Shown one piece after another: positions 1 to 8,978 of a stretch of DNA of 64,000 nucleotides. The notes beneath the pieces are model-generated. The model made no database searches. It was not told where the DNA came from and saw only the letters and a list, made by a program, of their open reading frames with translations. The translations under genes and the position numbers were made by a program. Source of the stretch: DATGPD01 sp041398565 (GTDB taxonomy: Bacteria; Planctomycetota; UBA1135; UBA2386); the NCBI GenBank assembly GCA_041398565.1, contig JAWKUN010000004.1, positions 682,001-746,000 of the forward strand, in the 5' to 3' direction. The stretch's first letter is position 1; each line of letters begins with the position of its first letter.

Positions 1-1544
1 TGGCACAGTATGCCGGTCACCTGTACTTCGCGGGGCGCACACCTGACGAAGGCGTAGAGCTCTGGCGTTCCGATGGGAACGCCTCGGGCACGCAGATGGT
101 GATCGCCTACGGCACCGGATCGTCCAGCGCATCCTTGTCGCGAGGTGGTGTGCTGCCGGACCGCGCATTCGTGTTCACAGCGAACTCGGTCACGCGGTCC
201 ATCACGGACCCGAACTTGCCCCCGGTCGACCTGCCGATGGCACGCACTTGGTGGGCCGAAGTCGTCGGCGACCGCTTGTTGGTCATGGCGGAAACGACGG
301 CACGTACGTCCAGTTCGCTGTTCCTGACGGACGGTACGGCCTCGGGAACGACCGTCGTGCACAGCGGCTTCACGCGCTTCTCTTCCAGCGACCGGACGCA
401 GCTGCCCGACGGCCGCATCTTGTTCGTGACCGGGACCGAACTCTGGGTAACCGACGGCCAGGCGGCCGGGACGAACCTAGTACTCGGCACACTGCCTTCG
501 TCGCCGTCCGATTTGGTGAGTGCCGGTCCCGGTGCATTCTTCCAAGCCTCTGGAAACAGCCTCTGGTTCACCGACGGCACTGCAACGGGCACGCAGTTGC
601 TCGCCGTCCTTGCCAGCCCCATCGTCGCGCCGACTGCTTTCGCCGGGCGCCTGTACTTCGCCGCGAGTGACGGCGTCGCGGGACTCGAGTTGTGGACCTC
701 CGACGGAACGGCGGCGGGAACGGCCCAGTTGGTCGACATCGATGCCGGGCCGGGTTCCAGTGAGCCCAAGTCGTTCACGGTGGTCGACGACCGACTTTTT
801 TTCAGCGCCGAACGCCCTGCCGAAGGGCGGGAACTCTGGTCGACGGACGGAACCGCGGCCGGCACCGTCCTCGTGGCCGACCTCGTCCCGGGGACGGAGT
901 CGAGTTCCCCCACTGCTCTGTTCTCGGTGGGAACGCGCCTGGTGTTCAGCGCGCATACACCGAGTGAGGGGAACGAGCTCTGGGTGAGCGACGGCTCCGC
1001 AGCTGGCACCCTACTCTTGAGCGCTGCGGGTCCAGGGCCGTGGGGCGATTCCGTGCAACCCATCGGCGTGCTTGGCAACCGACTGCTGGTACGCGCGACG
1101 CACCCGAGCGCGGGAAGCGAGCTGCACGCCATTCCGCTCTCGGCGACCGGCGCCGCCTACTCAGATACCTACGGACACGGCGGTGTCGGGTCAGTGGGCC
1201 GGCCGAGCATGTTCGCGTTGGCGCCGCCCCAACTGGGCAGCACGAACTCGGGCGCCGGCGTGCGCCAGACGCCCATCGCGACCGCCGCGGGCCTCGTGCT
1301 TTCCGGGGCCAGCGCGCGCTCACCACTTGGCGGAGAGTGTTTTCTGTACGTAGGAAGCACCGACGTGGTCTTGGCAACCCTTACCGACGCCGGTGGCAGC
1401 GCCCGCATCACCCTACCGATCCCGAACGCACAGGAACTGCTCGGAGCCGACGTCTTCTCGCAGTTCGCGATCGCCGATGCGGGTGCATGCTTCGCCGGGA
1501 TCATCAACTTCAGCAACGGCCTTCGTCTACACCTGGGGCTCTAG
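1..1544 (+). CDS. ELWxxDGT-repeat exported protein, 5' end off window
   Basis: The reading frame is open from base 3, so the gene begins left of the window and only its C-terminal 513 or so residues are seen. It carries seven ELWxxDGTxxGT-type repeats, the first (ELWRSDGNASGT) at the very edge. This repeat family is known from secreted proteins of planctomycetes and other marine bacteria, is probably a beta-propeller, and has no assigned biochemical role. The last 110 or so residues are not repeats. They form a beta-rich module ending PIPNAQELLGAD...SNGLRLHLGL, which recurs in other exported proteins here. The next gene is a paralogue starting 12 bp downstream, so the two are probably co-transcribed. 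Confidence 0.9.
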   Translation, partial: AQYAGHLYFAGRTPDEGVELWRSDGNASGTQMVIAYGTGSSSASLSRGGVLPDRAFVFTANSVTRSITDPNLPPVDLPMARTWWAEVVGDRLLVMAETTARTSSSLFLTDGTASGTTVVHSGFTRFSSSDRTQLPDGRILFVTGTELWVTDGQAAGTNLVLGTLPSSPSDLVSAGPGAFFQASGNSLWFTDGTATGTQLLAVLASPIVAPTAFAGRLYFAASDGVAGLELWTSDGTAAGTAQLVDIDAGPGSSEPKSFTVVDDRLFFSAERPAEGRELWSTDGTAAGTVLVADLVPGTESSSPTALFSVGTRLVFSAHTPSEGNELWVSDGSAAGTLLLSAAGPGPWGDSVQPIGVLGNRLLVRATHPSAGSELHAIPLSATGAAYSDTYGHGGVGSVGRPSMFALAPPQLGSTNSGAGVRQTPIATAAGLVLSGASARSPLGGECFLYVGSTDVVLATLTDAGGSARITLPIPNAQELLGADVFSQFAIADAGACFAGIINFSNGLRLHLGL

Positions 1545-1556
1545 AAGAGACAACGC

Positions 1557-4535
1557 ATGACCAGAACCATCCTCCTCGCGTTCCTCACGGGCTCCCTGAT
1601 TGCGCAAACGCCCCACTTGCTCCTGGATGTGAACGGACATATGGCCGGCACGTCGTCCATGCCACGACACATGGTCCCCCACAACGGGGCGACCTTCTTC
1701 GTGGCGACGACCGCTGCGGGAGAGGAACTGTTCGTCACCGACGGCACTGCCGCAGGCACGCACCTCGTCCGCGACATCGTGCCCGGCCCCGGGAGTTCGT
1801 CTCCCCAGGAGCTGACATCGGCGGCGGGCGTCATGTTCTTCACCGCCGACGACGGATTGAGCGGCCGCGAGTTGTGGGTCACAGATGGCACCAGCGCCGG
1901 CACCTTCGAGATCGAGGTCTTTCCCGGTGCTTCGTCATCGGCACCGGCCGATCTCGTAGAATTCGGCGGCCTGCTGTACTTCAGCGCGGAGTCGGTGACG
2001 CGCGGGCGCGAACTTTGGCGCAGCGACGGCACGCGTGCCGGAACGACGCTCGTCGCCGACATCCGCCTTATCGGCTCTTCCGCACCTGCGCAGCTGACGG
2101 TATTCGGCAACCACCTCGCATTCACCGCCACCGACAACAGCACGGGTCGAGAGCTGTGGATTACGGATGGAACGGCATCGGGCACACACCTCGTCACCGA
2201 CCTCCGCCCTGGCGCAGAGGACGGCACGGGCCTCGGCTTTCTCGTCGCGAGCAACGGCTTGCTATTGTTCAGCGGAAACGACGGGACGACCGGGTGGGAA
2301 CTGTTCGCAAGTGATGGCACTGCCACCGGCACACGCTTGGTCCGCGACATCGAGCCTGGCCCGGCAGACTCCCGACCGGACACATTCGCCACTTTGGGAA
2401 ACGTCGTGGTGTTCGCGGCCACTACTGCTGCGCAAGGCCAGGAACTGTGGCGCTCGGATGGCACGACCGCCGGCACCTTCCTACTGGGCGACAACAATCC
2501 TGGCCCGAACTCGTTCTTTCCACGTCTCATGGTAGCCACCTCCAACCTGATCTTCTTCGTCGGTCGAGAGACCCTGCACGGTGAGGATCTGTGGGCTACC
2601 GACGGCACGGTCGCCGGCACGCACTTCGTTGCTGAGACGTCGGTCGGCTTCCATTCTCCCCAAGGCCTCACGGCCTTCGGCAATCGCATTCTCTTGCAGG
2701 GGAACAACGGCCACGGCAGCGAGCCTTGGATCAGCGACGGCACCGACGCCGGGACGTACGAAATCGCCGACCTCAGTCCAGGCGACTCCTCCCCCGACCA
2801 GTTCGCGGTCGATCACACGGGCACTCGTGCCTTGTTCTCAGGACGTCACCCGGTCTTCGGCAATGAGCTGTGGATGACCGACGGGACCGCCGCGGGCACG
2901 ACGTTCGTCGCGAACGTCGATGGGCCAGAGTCCACTGCGTCGTCGCGCCCGAATCGCCTCGTGACGGCGGATCGATTCTCGGTGTTCGTAGCTGACGACG
3001 GGGTCCACGGATTCGAACCCTGGATCACCGATGCCACGACAGCGGGAACACGCCTGCTCGCCGATATTCTGCCTGGCTCCTCTGGGTCGATGGCGGTCGA
3101 ACAGGGAACCTTCGTGCCCGCTCGCGGTGGCGTGTTCTTTCTTGCTGATGACGGAGTGCACGGTCTCGAGCCGTGGTTCTCGGACGGAACAACGACGGGC
3201 ACCGTCTTGGTGGCCGACATCTACCCGGGCCCCCAGACCTCGGCGGTCGCGGAGATGACCGCGGTCGGCGACCGCCTGTTCTTCACCGCATTGTCCCCGT
3301 CGAGCGGTCGCGAGCTTTGGAGCAGCGACGGTACACCGGGGGGCACACGAATCGTATTCGAGCTCGGCGCCGGCGCGCTATCGACTGCAGTCTTCCGCTT
3401 GGCCGCCTTCGGGTCACGCCTGGTCATGGTCGTGGATGACGTCACCCACGGCGCCGAGCCGTGGATCACTGACGGCACCGCAATGGGTACGATGCTGCTT
3501 CGTGACATCGCTCCTGGCGCGGCAACGTCGGAGCCCCTTGCCTTTACTGCGGCTGGCGACAAGCTGTTCTTCACCGCCACCACGCCCGCCGCCGGCATGG
3601 AACTTTGGGCGACAGACGGCACCTCGGCAGGCACCAACCTCGTGGCCGACATCATTCCAGGTCCGACACCGTCATTGCCTGACCAACTTGCCGCGACGCA
3701 TGGCGGCATCTACTTCGTCGCCGTGCATCCGACACTGCAACAGCAGGTGTGGTTCAGTGACGGCACCGCAGCCGGCACTATGTCGGTAACCAGCCGGCCG
3801 TTCGGCGGTACGGCCCGACCGCGCAACATCGTCGTTCTCGACGGTGGCGTCTTGTTCCAATGGTCCACCGACTTGTGCCGTCTCGACCCCACCGATCCCA
3901 CGGGCATGACCATTCTCACCAATGGGTTGCCGAACATTACCATGACGGCGGTCGGGTCGCGGTACGCTTGGTTCGGCTTCGATGTAGGTGGTCGTGTGCA
4001 ACTATGGCGCAGTGACGGCACCGGTGCTGGTACGCTTCATTTCGCGGACATCGACCCCTATGGCAGCTCCAATCCGCACTCGTTCTGCGCGTCGATCGGC
4101 CGCATGCTTTTCGTTGCCGACCACTCCGACTACGGCCAGGAAGTGTGGGAACTGGAGACAGGTGCATTGGCACGCTTTTTCGGTCATGGCTGCAGCGACC
4201 GTGTGCTTCCACCCACGTTCACGGCGACCGACCCTGTGCTCGGCAGATCCATGACGTTGCGCGGCTCGTCTGCCGTGGGATCAGCCACGGTGCTGGTGTC
4301 TCTGCCCTCGGGCGGCGCGACCAGCGTGGGCGGCTGTCAGATCTACTTGTCACCGCTGGCATTGACGACCTTGTTCACAATTCCCGTCACCTCCTCCTGG
4401 CGGATTGCCGTTCCATTGCCGGGAGTCGCCGCGTTGAGCGGCGTACGATTACTCTCGCAGGTCGTATTCGGGCCCAGCACGGCCCCACCCGGTGCCGATC
4501 TCAGCAACGCGTTGGAATTGACCCTCGGATTCTGA
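1557..4535 (+). CDS. ELWxxDGT-repeat exported protein (16 repeats)
   Basis: A 992-residue protein with an N-terminal signal peptide (MTRTILLAFLTGSLIAQ), followed by about 16 tandem units of roughly 50 residues. Each unit has the core ELW-x-[TS]-DGT-x-x-GT-x-LV-x-DI-x-PG. Some units have EPWITD or DLWATD variants. From about residue 870 comes a non-repeat tail (FFGHGCSDRVLPP...) ending SNALELTLGF, the shared C-terminal module of this window. It is a tandem paralogue of the preceding gene. A cell-surface or secreted location is inferred from the signal peptide. Ligand and function are unknown. The start was chosen because the signal peptide begins directly at this ATG. Confidence 0.92.
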   Translation: MTRTILLAFLTGSLIAQTPHLLLDVNGHMAGTSSMPRHMVPHNGATFFVATTAAGEELFVTDGTAAGTHLVRDIVPGPGSSSPQELTSAAGVMFFTADDGLSGRELWVTDGTSAGTFEIEVFPGASSSAPADLVEFGGLLYFSAESVTRGRELWRSDGTRAGTTLVADIRLIGSSAPAQLTVFGNHLAFTATDNSTGRELWITDGTASGTHLVTDLRPGAEDGTGLGFLVASNGLLLFSGNDGTTGWELFASDGTATGTRLVRDIEPGPADSRPDTFATLGNVVVFAATTAAQGQELWRSDGTTAGTFLLGDNNPGPNSFFPRLMVATSNLIFFVGRETLHGEDLWATDGTVAGTHFVAETSVGFHSPQGLTAFGNRILLQGNNGHGSEPWISDGTDAGTYEIADLSPGDSSPDQFAVDHTGTRALFSGRHPVFGNELWMTDGTAAGTTFVANVDGPESTASSRPNRLVTADRFSVFVADDGVHGFEPWITDATTAGTRLLADILPGSSGSMAVEQGTFVPARGGVFFLADDGVHGLEPWFSDGTTTGTVLVADIYPGPQTSAVAEMTAVGDRLFFTALSPSSGRELWSSDGTPGGTRIVFELGAGALSTAVFRLAAFGSRLVMVVDDVTHGAEPWITDGTAMGTMLLRDIAPGAATSEPLAFTAAGDKLFFTATTPAAGMELWATDGTSAGTNLVADIIPGPTPSLPDQLAATHGGIYFVAVHPTLQQQVWFSDGTAAGTMSVTSRPFGGTARPRNIVVLDGGVLFQWSTDLCRLDPTDPTGMTILTNGLPNITMTAVGSRYAWFGFDVGGRVQLWRSDGTGAGTLHFADIDPYGSSNPHSFCASIGRMLFVADHSDYGQEVWELETGALARFFGHGCSDRVLPPTFTATDPVLGRSMTLRGSSAVGSATVLVSLPSGGATSVGGCQIYLSPLALTTLFTIPVTSSWRIAVPLPGVAALSGVRLLSQVVFGPSTAPPGADLSNALELTLGF

Positions 4536-4970
4536 GCAGGCGTTCGCGATCAGGATCCGACGCGAATCGGACGAGCCTGTTCTTGAACGACGCGGTCGAA
4601 TGCGCGGTCCCCATCACCGGAGGACGGGAGGCGCTCTTCGTGCAGCTGTCGAGGGTCGACGTGGGGCAGCACCTCGTGGAGTCGACCGACGGCGCAACTG
4701 CCGCGACCGACGTCGTGCTTCCGCACGTCGTCAGTCGGCGAGCGAAGACAGCGCCGGTGGACATCAGCTCGCCATTGGCGGGAACCTGCTCCGCTTCACT
4801 CGCCACGGCCCGAGGGACGGCCTACCATCGACGAGCTCGACCTGACCCCGGTGCGCTCGCTCGCCGGAGTCTGCGCGACCTGCCGGTGAGCACCCGGCCG
4901 GCTGCACGCAGTACTTCTGGACACTCGGTTGCCCGGCCTCGGTAGGGATGGACCCGCAAGGACGACGAAC
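4536..4970. other. Intergenic, no gene recognised
   Basis: 435 bp between the repeat protein and the esterase. Open frames exist on both strands but none has a recognisable domain, signal peptide or ribosome-binding site. An AAGGA at 4958-4962 serves the following ATG at 4971. Confidence 0.6.
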
Positions 4971-6083
4971 ATGCTCGACACTCTCCCACCCGCCTGCCGG
5001 TTGACTTCCGTGGTGTCCTTGCTCGCGTTGACAAGCGCATCGACGCTGGCCCAGGACGGCGCGCAAACGCCGCGACCGGCGACGGAGACGGCCTCCGCGT
5101 CCGACGCGCAAAAGCCCGTGAAGGTGTTCATTCTCATGGGTCAGTCGAACATGGTTGGCATGGGCGAGGTTGGGCCCGAGACCACCAAGGGGACGCTCTC
5201 CTACCTCTGCAAGCGGGAGGGCAAGTACCCGCACTTGTTGGACGCGGCTGGCAACTGGGCGGTGCGGGACGACGTCTGGTACGTGCAGGTCACCGTCGGC
5301 AAGACGCAGCGATGGCTGCAACCGATGCCCAAGAAGACCATCGGACCCGAGCTGCAGTTCGGGCACGTCATGGGGCAGATCCACGACGAGATGGTACTCG
5401 TCATCAAGGCCGCGCAGGGCAACCGCAGCCTGGGCTGGGACTTCCTGCCGCCGGGCAGCGAACGGTTCACGTTCGACGGCAGGACATACGCCGGCTACGA
5501 GGACTCGCCTGATTCGTGGATCGAGGGACAACCGAAGAAGGAGGTCAACTGGTACGCGGGCAAGCAGTACGACGACTGCGTCCGCGACGTCCACGAGGTC
5601 CTCGACAACCTGCCGCGCTTCTTCCCGGACTACCATGACCAGGGCTACGAGGTAGCGGGATTCGTCTGGTGGCAGGGACACAAGGATCAGAATCCGGCGC
5701 ATGCCGGCCGCTACGAGAAGAACCTCGTGTGCCTGATCAACTGCCTGCGCGCCGAGTTCAAGGCACCGCGGGCGCCGTTCGTGCTGGCCACCATCGCGTT
5801 CAACGGCTGGAAGCTCTCCGGCGAGGGAGCGACGATCGCCGATGCTCAGCTCGCGGTCAGCGACAAGGGCAAGCACCCGGAGTTCGCCGACAACGTGCGG
5901 ACCGTGGAGGCGCGCGACTTCTGGCGCGACGCCGCCGACTCACCGCGGAACCAGGGGTACCACTACAACCGCAACGCCGAGACGTACATGGCGGTCGGCA
6001 ATGCTCTGGGCCGGGCCATGGCAGAGCTTCTGGGCAAGCAGCCGGGTGACCTTGACTCGCGGCGGTCCCGCACTGGCCGCTGA
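4971..6083 (+). CDS. Sialate O-acetylesterase-type SGNH carbohydrate esterase (SASA family)
   Basis: About 370 residues, exported: the signal peptide (ACRLTSVVSLLALTSASTLA) follows the ATG at 4971, which has AAGGA 8 nt upstream. An upstream in-frame ATG would put non-signal residues first. The SGNH block I motif is FILMGQSNMVGMG, with the catalytic Ser in GQSN. LVIKAAQGNRSLGWDFLPPG follows, then WWQGHKDQ (block III-like), and the terminal NQGYHYN...VGNALGRAMAE region supplies the probable His. This family removes O-acetyl groups from polysaccharide or sialic-acid-like sugars, and planctomycetes carry many copies. The sulfatase at 7504 suggests a shared role in modified-glycan degradation, but the substrate cannot be read from sequence. 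Confidence 0.88.
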   Translation: MLDTLPPACRLTSVVSLLALTSASTLAQDGAQTPRPATETASASDAQKPVKVFILMGQSNMVGMGEVGPETTKGTLSYLCKREGKYPHLLDAAGNWAVRDDVWYVQVTVGKTQRWLQPMPKKTIGPELQFGHVMGQIHDEMVLVIKAAQGNRSLGWDFLPPGSERFTFDGRTYAGYEDSPDSWIEGQPKKEVNWYAGKQYDDCVRDVHEVLDNLPRFFPDYHDQGYEVAGFVWWQGHKDQNPAHAGRYEKNLVCLINCLRAEFKAPRAPFVLATIAFNGWKLSGEGATIADAQLAVSDKGKHPEFADNVRTVEARDFWRDAADSPRNQGYHYNRNAETYMAVGNALGRAMAELLGKQPGDLDSRRSRTGR

Positions 6084-6343
6084 GCCCGGCTCAGGGGAGC
6101 CGACGACGGTGATCTGCCGCAGGCCGAGCGCCGGGGCGCAGTGGAAGGAACCGTGCGGATCGCAGTGCAGAACACGGCGCGACCAGCCAGACAGAGCGCA
6201 GGCCTGCGGCTGACGTCCACGGCGCGCCGGCCCCGGATGTCCGGCCATGCGTTTCGACCTCGCCCCGTTCTCCACCATCGTCTCCAGCGGCGGCGGTCCG
6301 CGCTTCTCCGGAGCGATCACCGCCGATTCGACGCGCCGCGCAC

Positions 6344-7273
6344 CTATCCCTCGCGCTCGAACTCGAAGCGCCGCGGGGTCCCGCCCTTGGAGAAGCCTAT
6401 CGTGGCGCTCAGCCGTCCGTCGGCCGACAGCTCGTACACGATTCGCTTCGGGTAGTCGTGGCGCGGGTTGTCGAACACCGCGCGTGTCGGGCTCAGCTCG
6501 GTGAGCACGAACTCGGTCGCCGCTCCGCCGCCGGGCTGCGCGACGTAGACCAGGCCGCCGTCGCGCTCGACGATGCGCAGGTACTCGAAGGCGCCCATCC
6601 TGCCCCGTGCGACCGTCCGCGACACGGCGAGCATCGCGCCGCCGAGCGGCGGGCTCCACCGCTCTTCGATCGACGTCGTGCCCGACGCGCCCCTCGTGCC
6701 GACCCACGCACCGGCCAGCCAAGCCAGACCTGCGATCGAGGCCTTCGCCGGCGCGGGGAGCGCGATGTCCTCCGCGTGGCGGTACAGGGCCACCGACTCC
6801 GACTTCGCGGCCGGCCCGGACGCGGCGCGTACGACCAGTCCGTCGGCTGTCACCCGAAACGTCCTGCGGATCAGCCCGTCGGGCGCAGCGTCGGCACTGC
6901 GCACGAAGTCGACCTCGTACGTGAACGCACCGTCCTTCCACGAGCCTCGGTAGCGCGAGACCTTCTGCCCCTCGGTCACTGCGGTGATCGAGCCATCGAG
7001 GCCAACACGCACGTCGGTGTGCCCGGAGCCGTGGCCGCGCACCAGGACCACCGCGTTCTCCTCGGCGCGCAGTGAGAACTTCACGCTCATCGGCGGGCCG
7101 AGCTTCTCGAGGGCACGGCCCTCGGTGCGATCCTCGACGTAGATCCACTCGCCGTCCAATGCGCGCAAGCCGTCCTGCTGGGCCGAAAGTCCGTCTGCGG
7201 CACGCGCCGCCGAGGGCGCGCCCAGGGCGGCGAGGAGTGCGAGCGCCGTCGCCGGCCAGGTGTGCGAGAGCAT
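6344..7273 (-). CDS. Exported protein with C-terminal DUF6265-like domain
   Basis: 309 residues with a signal peptide (MLSHTWPATALALLAALG...ARAADG). The ATG at 7273 has a GAAAGG upstream; a longer frame exists, but this start puts the signal peptide first. The N-terminal half (LRALDGEWIYVEDRTEGRAL...) looks like a beta-barrel, lipocalin-like TIGR03067-type segment. The C-terminal half has WLAGAWVGTRG...EERWSPPLGGAML...FEYLRI...VFDNPRHDYPKRIVYEL, the pattern of the DUF6265 family. No enzymatic residues are evident. Both halves are lipocalin-like modules of unknown ligand. It is a single gene, convergent with the esterase and divergent from the sulfatase. Confidence 0.8.
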   Translation of the reverse strand: MLSHTWPATALALLAALGAPSAARAADGLSAQQDGLRALDGEWIYVEDRTEGRALEKLGPPMSVKFSLRAEENAVVLVRGHGSGHTDVRVGLDGSITAVTEGQKVSRYRGSWKDGAFTYEVDFVRSADAAPDGLIRRTFRVTADGLVVRAASGPAAKSESVALYRHAEDIALPAPAKASIAGLAWLAGAWVGTRGASGTTSIEERWSPPLGGAMLAVSRTVARGRMGAFEYLRIVERDGGLVYVAQPGGGAATEFVLTELSPTRAVFDNPRHDYPKRIVYELSADGRLSATIGFSKGGTPRRFEFEREG

Positions 7274-7503
7274 CGTGGAGTCGCCTTTCGTGTCCTGATC
7301 AACGAGGGTCGGCACCGGTGGCCAAGACTCTGTCCGTCCAACGACCGGGGCCGCTCGGCGCGAGCAGCGACGGAAGTGTATCGCCGAGGCGGGACGGTAG
7401 CCCCACCGCTCGTCCGCGGAGGGCGGCCCGAGCGCTCGGCGTCACGGCGTCTCCGGGTGGCGGCCAATCACTTCGCGGTCGCCGGCTAGGATCCGTGAGT
7501 CCC

Positions 7504-8955
7504 ATGACCGACCCTCGCCGCGCGCCTCTCCCGCCGGCCCGCCTCGCCGCGGGCTTTGCCGTCGTCGCCGCGCTCGCCGCGGGGCCGGCAGCGCAGGACG
7601 CGCCAAGGCCGACGCTCAACGTCCTGCTCCTGACCGTAGACGACATGGACGCGCGCACGCCCGGCGTGTTCGGCGGCCTGGTGCCCGGCGTCACGCCGAA
7701 CATCGACCGCCTCGCCGCCGAAGGCATGCGCTTCGAACACGGCCATGTCGCCGCCGCGATCTGCCAGCCCTGCCGCCAGGCGCTGATGACCGGGCGCTTC
7801 CCGCACGCGGTGAGCCCCAAGGGCGGGTTCGACGCGGTCCGCGCCGACGTGCCGACGCTGCAGGAGCAGTTGCACGCTGCCGGCTACTTCCAGGGGATCC
7901 TCGGCAAGGAGAAGCATCTGGCGCCGGCGCGGCGGTTCTGCTGGGACGCCGTGCGCGGCGAGGCCGAGGTCGGGCGCGACCCGGCGCGGTTCTACGAGTT
8001 CGCCAAGGAGTTCTTCGCCGCGGCGAAGACCAACGGCAAGCCATTCTTCCTCATGGCCAACTCGCACGACCCGCACCGGCCGTTCCCCGGCTGCGACGCC
8101 GACGCGAAGCCGCTGGAGCGCGACGCGCGCGGTCGACCGATCGGCCGACCAAGTCGCTTCTTCCGGCCCGACGACGTCGTTGTGCCCGGCTTCCTCCCGG
8201 ACCTGCCTGACGTCCGCCGCGAACTGGCGCGCTACTACACCTCGGCGCACCGCGCTGACGACACGGTCGGCATGGTCCTGCGCGCACTGCACGAGGCGGG
8301 CCTCGACGACTCGACGCTGGTCATGTTCCTCACCGACAACGGCATGGCCTTCCCGTTCGCGAAGACGAACACCTACCTCGCCAGCACTGCGGCTGCATGG
8401 ATCGTGCGCTGGCCTGGCAGGGTGAAGGTGGGATCGGTCGACCGCACGCACCTGATTTCCGGCGTCGACTTCGCCCCGACCATCCTCGAGGCCACCGGCG
8501 TGCCCGCGCCGCCCGGAATGCATGGCCGTTCGTTCCTGCCGCTGCTGGAGGACGGCGAACAGGCGGGCCGCGACGTCGCCTTCACCGAGATCAACTGCAT
8601 CGCCAGCGGCGTCGCCTACCCGATGCGATGCGCGCGCGAGACGAAGCTCGCTTACATGTGGAACGGCTGGGCTGACGGCAGCAAAGTCTTCAAGAACGAG
8701 TCGCAGGCCGGGCTCACGTTCAAGGCGATGCAGGCCGCCGCAGAGAACGACGAAGCCCTCGCCGCGCGCGTACACCTGTTCCAATACCGCGTGCAGGAGG
8801 AACTCTTCGACTGCGAGGTCGACCCCTCCTGCCTGCACAACCTGATCGCCGACCCGGCACATGCGGCCGACGTCGCGCGCCTGCGTCAAGCCCTACTGCG
8901 GCACATGCAGGCGACGGCCGACCCCCAGACCGACGCGTTCCGGCGGGTCTTCTGA
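7504..8955 (+). CDS. Secreted sulfatase (type I, formylglycine-dependent)
   Basis: 483 residues. The signal peptide lies within the first 31 residues (LAAGFAVVAALAAGPAAQ). Metal-binding Asp pair in NVLLLTVDDMD. The sulfatase signature is CQPCRQALMTGR, with Cys87 the residue converted to C-alpha-formylglycine (C-x-P-x-R-x4-TG). Downstream are MANSHDPHRPF and MFLTDNG, typical of the alkaline-phosphatase-superfamily fold. It hydrolyses sulfate esters, probably on polysaccharides, outside the cytoplasm. The Cys needs an FGE or anaerobic sulfatase-maturating enzyme. The FGE-like gene at 52366 lacks the canonical cysteines and is not a convincing partner. Start chosen at the ATG directly before the signal peptide. 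Confidence 0.93.
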   Translation: MTDPRRAPLPPARLAAGFAVVAALAAGPAAQDAPRPTLNVLLLTVDDMDARTPGVFGGLVPGVTPNIDRLAAEGMRFEHGHVAAAICQPCRQALMTGRFPHAVSPKGGFDAVRADVPTLQEQLHAAGYFQGILGKEKHLAPARRFCWDAVRGEAEVGRDPARFYEFAKEFFAAAKTNGKPFFLMANSHDPHRPFPGCDADAKPLERDARGRPIGRPSRFFRPDDVVVPGFLPDLPDVRRELARYYTSAHRADDTVGMVLRALHEAGLDDSTLVMFLTDNGMAFPFAKTNTYLASTAAAWIVRWPGRVKVGSVDRTHLISGVDFAPTILEATGVPAPPGMHGRSFLPLLEDGEQAGRDVAFTEINCIASGVAYPMRCARETKLAYMWNGWADGSKVFKNESQAGLTFKAMQAAAENDEALAARVHLFQYRVQEELFDCEVDPSCLHNLIADPAHAADVARLRQALLRHMQATADPQTDAFRRVF

Positions 8956-8978
8956 ACGCGCGGAAGAGCGGCGCCACG

